Shown here: one piece after another, positions 60,144 to 64,000 of the stretch
Layout: each line of letters opens with the position of its first letter
How positions within the stretch are numbered: position 1 is the first letter of the stretch
Assembly (NCBI RefSeq): GCF_019599405.1
Contig: NZ_RKLQ01000004.1
Location: forward strand, 155,029 to 219,028
Length of the DNA: 64,000 nucleotides
Direction of reading: 5' to 3'
Origin: Haloarcula salinisoli
GTDB lineage: Archaea; Halobacteriota; Halobacteria; Halobacteriales; Haloarculaceae
Notes under the pieces: generated by a model
Told to the model about the DNA's origin: nothing
What the model saw: only the letters and a program-made list of their open reading frames with translations
The model's database searches: none
Made by a program: the position numbers and the translations under genes

Positions 60144-60503
60144 TCAGCAGTGGCCCTGTCCGTGCGTTCCGCGGTGATCGTCAGTCTGACCCTGTCCGTA
60201 GGGCCCGTGATAGTCGCCAGCGTGGTCCTGTCCGTTCGTCCCCTGGTGGTTGTCGTGGTCCTGGGCCATTTCGCCGACGGTCACACCCATGTGGCCTTCC
60301 ATCCACTCAACGGCGCCGGGACCCATGTGATCGGTCACGTGGTCTTCCATCCACGTCGGCCAGTCGTCAGCGGTTTCGTCATACGGATGCGCTTCATCTG
60401 CCGTCGTGTCGTTACCGTGTGCGCTCCCCAGCCCCGGGGCCAGCGCGAGGCCGACGATTGCGAGCACTACGAGCAGCCAGCGGCCGATGGTGAAATTGGT
60501 CAT
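60144..60503 (-). CDS. Exported His/Met-rich metal-binding protein
   Basis: The ATG at 60503 starts MTNFTIGRWLLVVLAIVGLA, a signal peptide ending GSAHGN. The mature part of about 90 residues is dense in His, Asp and Met (WMEDHVTDHMGPGAVEWMEG, HMGVTVGEMAQDHDNHQG) and ends HGQGHC. No fixed fold is expected. It likely buffers copper or other metals outside the cell. It leads the operon with two SHOCT genes and DUF302. Confidence 0.75.
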   Translation of the reverse strand: MTNFTIGRWLLVVLAIVGLALAPGLGSAHGNDTTADEAHPYDETADDWPTWMEDHVTDHMGPGAVEWMEGHMGVTVGEMAQDHDNHQGTNGQDHAGDYHGPYGQGQTDDHRGTHGQGHC

Positions 60504-60819
60504 TGTCTTTCTCCTCAGGTAGTCGTAGGCCCGCTTTGGAGTTATCACGATGGGTGTGAACTGACATAGGAGAGCGTTCGAGAACGTGTATAGAGCGTTC
60601 TAATCGTTTCTCAGAAACAGGACCGTTCATAGCAGCCGAATTCGACAGGGTGGAGAACTCCGTTGTCTCAGAAGCATGCAGAAGCGTGCGTCCGAATGTG
60701 AATCTTCAGTGAATCACGATTCGCGTCCGATAGCCAAGAGAGTCGATTGGCTAAGTACTGGTGAGGTAGCCGTCATACTCAGAAGAACCGTTTTCAGTAG
60801 CGCGCCACTTCGCAAACGT

Positions 60820-61041
60820 ATGTCAACGACTGTCGAGACACCTGACGCAGACGAAACATGTGCGTACTGTGGGTCACGTATCTTCGACCACGAGCCAATC
60901 TGTGTCCGAGACTGCACCGATGACTGTGGGTCACCCAACTACTTCTGTAACCACGCCTGCCTATCAGCCTATATCGACGACAACAATCTCGTGACGGGCG
61001 ATGCGTGTAAGTGGAACCCCGACGAAAGCAACTGCAGCTAA
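60820..61041 (+). CDS. Cys-rich zinc-binding protein (TRASH/MYM-like)
   Basis: The ATG at 60820 (MSTTVETPDADETCAYCGSR) gives 73 residues. The upstream frame from 60676 is not needed. Cysteines are spaced CAYC-x12-C-x3-C-x3-C-x6-C-x3-C, with one more pair at the end (CKWNPDESNC). This is like treble-clef or TRASH/MYM fingers used in metal-responsive haloarchaeal proteins. It stands between the His-rich operon and a membrane protein, on the opposite strand to both. Confidence 0.65.
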   Translation: MSTTVETPDADETCAYCGSRIFDHEPICVRDCTDDCGSPNYFCNHACLSAYIDDNNLVTGDACKWNPDESNCS

Positions 61042-61050
61042 CTCCGACCG

Positions 61051-61716
61051 TCAGGAGAGATAGGACCTACCCGAGGCATCTGTGTTCGAGAGGCTATCGT
61101 TTCGACGACGGGAACGGAAGCCATACCAGATGGCTGGCACGCCCAATGGTAGCGAAAAGACGCCGAATAGGACCGCGAACAGCCAATCCGACTGCCACTC
61201 TCGGCGGGACGCAGCCCATGCAATCAGTCCCAGGCCAGCCGTACCGAAAGCGAGGTTACTCCAGAGACCAATTCCGGTCGCACAGTAGGCCCAGCACAGA
61301 CCGGTTGCGGCTGGACCCAGCGGGGTGGGCGTGACGTTCGGGACGTAGACAACTCGACAGTACAGCGACAGCACGAGCATGTACGCTGCTGGTATAGCCA
61401 AGAGCCACCGGCGACTCGCTGTCTTCGAGTCAGCCCAGCGGTCGTACGCCCCCAACAGTGCCAGCGGGAACGTAAACTCGAGAAGCCACATGCCAATCAT
61501 GTAGCTCGCAACCGAGTGGCCCCATCGCGGCTGGGACACGGGCAGCGTTACCGGCAGCCCCCACCCTAGCAGGTCCTGGGTGGGCGATGGGTTCGTCAGG
61601 AAGGCCACTACCACCAGTCCGACGGCGACAATCGTCAGTCTCTCGCCGACGGTGGCAATTCGATTCAGCGGTTCCGGGAGTCGATGCGCGTCGAGCGAAC
61701 GGTTGCCAACGTGCAT
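61051..61716 (-). CDS. Haloarchaeal membrane protein, function unknown
   Basis: A 221-residue protein with about six helices. The N-terminal half has LTIVAVGLVVVAFLTNPSPT, the middle SYMIGMWLLEFTFPLALLGA and the end LFAVLFGVFSLPLGVPAIWYG. A conserved-looking W/Y-rich outer loop holds VPNVTPTPLGP. No family is recognised. It is transcribed in the same direction as the membrane-tethered regulator upstream, 193 bp apart. Confidence 0.6.
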   Translation of the reverse strand: MHVGNRSLDAHRLPEPLNRIATVGERLTIVAVGLVVVAFLTNPSPTQDLLGWGLPVTLPVSQPRWGHSVASYMIGMWLLEFTFPLALLGAYDRWADSKTASRRWLLAIPAAYMLVLSLYCRVVYVPNVTPTPLGPAATGLCWAYCATGIGLWSNLAFGTAGLGLIAWAASRREWQSDWLFAVLFGVFSLPLGVPAIWYGFRSRRRNDSLSNTDASGRSYLS

Positions 61717-61909
61717 GTATGAGTCTATACGATACCATATTTTTCCTCGATTTCGGCGTCATCCTATAATGGATTTAGAGAGGCCTTTTCGGGAGATTTC
61801 GACCGATTAACTCATCAATTCAGTCGGGATATTTTCGAAGCGTAACGTGACGATCTCCGAATGTTATGCGCCAAAACCACTCTGGATATAAAGACCCCTG
61901 CGTCTGTCA

Positions 61910-62503
61910 TCAACTGGTCTGGTTGTGCTCCAGGTCATCGCTCGGATAGATACGATACGTTCGGCCCTGCCGTTCGCGGTACAGCAGGCCGCGCTTCTCG
62001 AGGGCACTGACCGTCTGGCTCACCTTGCTCTTCGAAAAGTCCGAGCGGTCCCGCAGTTCGATTTGCGTGAGGCCGGGTGAGGACAGCACTGGTTCGAGGA
62101 TACGGCGCTCGTCTTCCGGCAGGAGATCTAACACACGGGCCTGTGATTGCGATTTCGGAGTGGTCTCTCCAGCTGGTTGTTCCGCCGGTGACGCAGTACT
62201 CTCAGGACCCTCCGCACTCGCTTCCGAGGCCTGCGAACGCGTCTCTGCATCTGGGCCAGTGAACTCATCTCGAATCAAGAGATACCCGCCACCCACGACA
62301 GCGGAGAGGAAGAGCGTCCCGAAGACGTACCAGAGTGGACTCGTTCCGTGCGCAGCGCCCATCGACGACCCCATCCCCATCATCGACCCCATCTGTTCGA
62401 ACGCCTGCTGTCGCTGGTATGCTTGCCAGCTGAGCGCTCCGCCAAAGAGACAGATAGCCGCGACGAGGAGGCCGGCAGCTGTATCTGCACGCCGGCGATT
62501 CAT
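61910..62503 (-). CDS. Membrane-tethered winged-helix regulator with Met-rich outer loop
   Basis: The 197-residue protein has two helices (GLLVAAICLFGGALSWQAYQ, SPLWYVFGTLFLSAVVGGGY) joined by a short loop rich in Met and His (QMGSMMGMGSSMGAAHG). A Ser/Glu linker and a MarR/DUF7343-like winged helix follow (LTQIELRDRSDFSKSKVSQT). DNA binding at the membrane in response to an external metal or redox signal is the attractive inference. Similar membrane-anchored helix-turn-helix proteins are common in haloarchaea. Confidence 0.78.
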   Translation of the reverse strand: MNRRRADTAAGLLVAAICLFGGALSWQAYQRQQAFEQMGSMMGMGSSMGAAHGTSPLWYVFGTLFLSAVVGGGYLLIRDEFTGPDAETRSQASEASAEGPESTASPAEQPAGETTPKSQSQARVLDLLPEDERRILEPVLSSPGLTQIELRDRSDFSKSKVSQTVSALEKRGLLYRERQGRTYRIYPSDDLEHNQTS

Positions 62504-62576
62504 CCCTCACACCTCACTCTGGTGTGTCCCATGATCATATGTAATCGTCAGTGAGACGGCGGTGTACCAGTTTTGA

Positions 62577-64000
62577 TTACCATTCAAACGTGTCGCGTAC
62601 TGACTGAAGCGCGAGCCGCGACAACAGCCGTGTCGGTCCTCGCTTCGGGAGGTCTCGAACAGTATCAAGCGTCCCCGGCGGTTCAGCACCGCCGATATCC
62701 ATTTCCCATCCAGTCTCGTCTGCGAAGCGGTCGACAGCCTGCTCCGCCTGCCGTCGCACCTCGTCGACGTTCATCGTTACCGGGTTTCTGTCTCGCATGA
62801 CCACGTCGCCGTCAACGATGACCGTCTCTACGTCGGCTGGAGCAGCGTTGTTTACGATGTGAGCGGGGATGTTGGTCAAGGGCGTGAACTTCGGCTTCTC
62901 TATATCCAGGAGGATCAAGTCGGCACGTTTGCCGGCTTCGAGACTCCCGATTTCGTCGCCTATCCCCAAGGCCCGTGCTCCCTCGACGGTGAGCATTCGG
63001 ACGAGCTCCATCGAGGTGTACTGTCCGGCCGTCCGCTTGAGATTGGCAGCGAGGCGGGCCTGTCGGGCTTCGCCGAACAGGCTGTACGAATCGTGCCAGT
63101 AGTGGTCGTCGATTCCCAGCCCGACATCGACGCCCGCCGACCGTAACTCGGGTACCGGCGTCCACTGCATCTCAGCGTCGGGGTTCCAGTAGGCGAAGAC
63201 AGAGGGACAGTGCGCGACGGACGCTTCCGAGGCTGCAGTTCGCTCGATATCGTCCTCGTCGGCGAGACGGAAATGCGCAGCAAGGAGGCGGTCGTCGAGG
63301 AGGCCGACATCGTCGAGCAGGTCGAGCGAGTCGGCGGCGCCGTTGGCTCGTGCCATCGTGTTACTCTCTTCGAGTTCCAGGAGATGCGTATGCACGAGCA
63401 AGTCGGGGTATTCTGAAGCGAGGCTCTCTGTTCGTTCCCATAGCTCACGTGTACATGACCAGTCGTCGTGTGGGCAAATCGTTGCCTGAATACGCCCGCC
63501 GTAGGTATCGTGATACTCTTCGATGAACTGGCGAGCGCGGTCGAACTGTTCATCGATCGGTTCATCCCAGAAGAGGTCCGTAATCACCGGACCGAACAAG
63601 CCACGCAGGCCTGCTTGGCCGAACGCCTCTGCACCTGCGCCGGGCTGGACATCCATCGAGTTGACCGTCGTAACGCCGCCAAGCGCGAAGTTTAGTGCGG
63701 CCAGTTCGTATCCAGCCTCCACCAGATAGTCGAACTCGTCATCGGCGAGACGACCGAAGATAGCAGTCATGCTGCCCATCATCTCCAGCAACCCGAGGTC
63801 GCTGAACGCACCTATCAGCGGGGTGAATTCGAGATGTGTGTGGGCGTTCACGAGCCCCGGCATCACGAGCTTTCCATCGCCGTCGATTACCTCCTCGGCC
63901 GCAATGCTTGCGTCGCCGTCGATGGACTTCCGAACCTCTGTGATACGTCCGTCGTCGACGACGACCGTCCCACGCTCGTAGAGCCGGTTGCGTTCGTCGA
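62577..64000 (-). CDS. Amidohydrolase (TRZ/ATZ, cytosine-deaminase-like), 5' end outside the window
   Basis: The open frame runs off the right edge (RNRLYERGTVVVDDGRITEV near the edge), so the N-terminus is missing. Metal ligands are visible: GLVNAHTHLE (HxH), LVHTHLLELEES (His), LLAAHFRLADEDD (His) and GLGIDDHYWHDSYSLF (Asp). MLTVEGARALGIGDEIGSLEAGKRADLILLD is typical of amidohydrolases that deaminate or dechlorinate N-heterocycles or S-adenosylhomocysteine-like substrates. The substrate is not determined. Its C-terminal end continues to EVRRQAEQAVDRFADETGWE and a short tail. Confidence 0.85.
   Translation of the reverse strand, partial: DERNRLYERGTVVVDDGRITEVRKSIDGDASIAAEEVIDGDGKLVMPGLVNAHTHLEFTPLIGAFSDLGLLEMMGSMTAIFGRLADDEFDYLVEAGYELAALNFALGGVTTVNSMDVQPGAGAEAFGQAGLRGLFGPVITDLFWDEPIDEQFDRARQFIEEYHDTYGGRIQATICPHDDWSCTRELWERTESLASEYPDLLVHTHLLELEESNTMARANGAADSLDLLDDVGLLDDRLLAAHFRLADEDDIERTAASEASVAHCPSVFAYWNPDAEMQWTPVPELRSAGVDVGLGIDDHYWHDSYSLFGEARQARLAANLKRTAGQYTSMELVRMLTVEGARALGIGDEIGSLEAGKRADLILLDIEKPKFTPLTNIPAHIVNNAAPADVETVIVDGDVVMRDRNPVTMNVDEVRRQAEQAVDRFADETGWEMDIGGAEPPGTLDTVRDLPKRGPTRLLSRLALQSVRDTFEW

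Noticed and set aside
1..64000. Replication origin or rep gene
   Set aside because: No Cdc6/Orc1, RepH or similar gene and no origin-type repeat cluster was seen, so the plasmid nature of the window stays an inference.

Overview
The window looks like an accessory replicon, or an island on one, from a halophilic archaeon (class Halobacteria). The evidence is the acidic proteins, Tat-type lipoprotein signals, halocyanins, TBP and two TFBs, leaderless promoters with TATA boxes about 25-30 nt before the start codon, many haloarchaeal small membrane proteins, and IS5, IS6, IS110, IS1595 and IS200/IS605 elements. Genus cannot be fixed from the sequence alone. Extra general transcription factors, many metal pumps and many decaying genes suggest a megaplasmid, but no replication gene is visible.

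Layout. 0-10.6 kb: CPBP protease, multicopper oxidase, halocyanin, a ruined cytochrome bd operon (cydAB), an MrpD/NuoL-like antiporter subunit, a tRNA-Glu gene, and two membrane proteins, one with a CTCGCCGP motif. 10.6-18.6 kb: metal P-type ATPase with a CPW motif, NikR-like regulator with a divergent Ni/Co permease, an XseA/CopB chimera, TBP, a histone-fold protein, PadR, a Doc-like protein and a truncated Ca/cation exchanger. 18.8-22.5 kb: three transposase wrecks around a TFB. 22.6-33.6 kb: DUF63 protein, orphan A-type ATPase subunit I, rhomboid protease and two large glycosyltransferase-type membrane proteins (one DUF2298) around IS110/IS1595 debris. 33.7-40.4 kb: decayed TnpB element, cytochrome c oxidase coxB/coxA (divergent), an IS1595 element with an internal 38-bp tandem repeat, and an arsenite-permease fragment. 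40.7-48.5 kb: a 'fenitrothion hydrolase'-type membrane protein with a coupled C2H2 membrane protein, PEBP lipoprotein, ZntA-type ATPase, HTH/DUF7521 pair and a second TFB. 48.7-53.7 kb: a second copy of the CPBP/halocyanin/membrane-protein module, then a SpoIIAA-like protein and a CDF zinc exporter. 53.9-57.8 kb: intact TnpB element, Fic protein, universal stress protein. 58-64 kb: lipoprotein, SHOCT/DUF302/His-rich operon, Cys-rich zinc protein, membrane-tethered winged-helix regulator and an amidohydrolase running off the end.

Most interesting: (1) a four-gene module, CPBP protease (+), halocyanin (-), 4-TM protein (+), CTCGCCGP protein (+), is present twice in the same order and orientation, compact at 48.7-52.0 kb and split by insertions at 0-10.4 kb. 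(2) A gapless 24-bp motif (TGTCCy-N7-GGGA-N2-CCGC) lies about 35-40 nt before the start codons of both halocyanins and the multicopper oxidase, with four further matches. Together these suggest a regulated, copper-centred membrane system. (3) Both TnpB elements carry a tiny ribbon-helix-helix gene directly upstream of tnpB, with a palindrome at its own promoter.

Much of the rest is metal handling (Cu, Zn, Ni, As) and aerobic respiration, mixed with many broken or fused genes (cydAB, arsenite permease, exchanger, methyltransferase, XseA-CopB), typical of a replicon under frequent IS-driven rearrangement.
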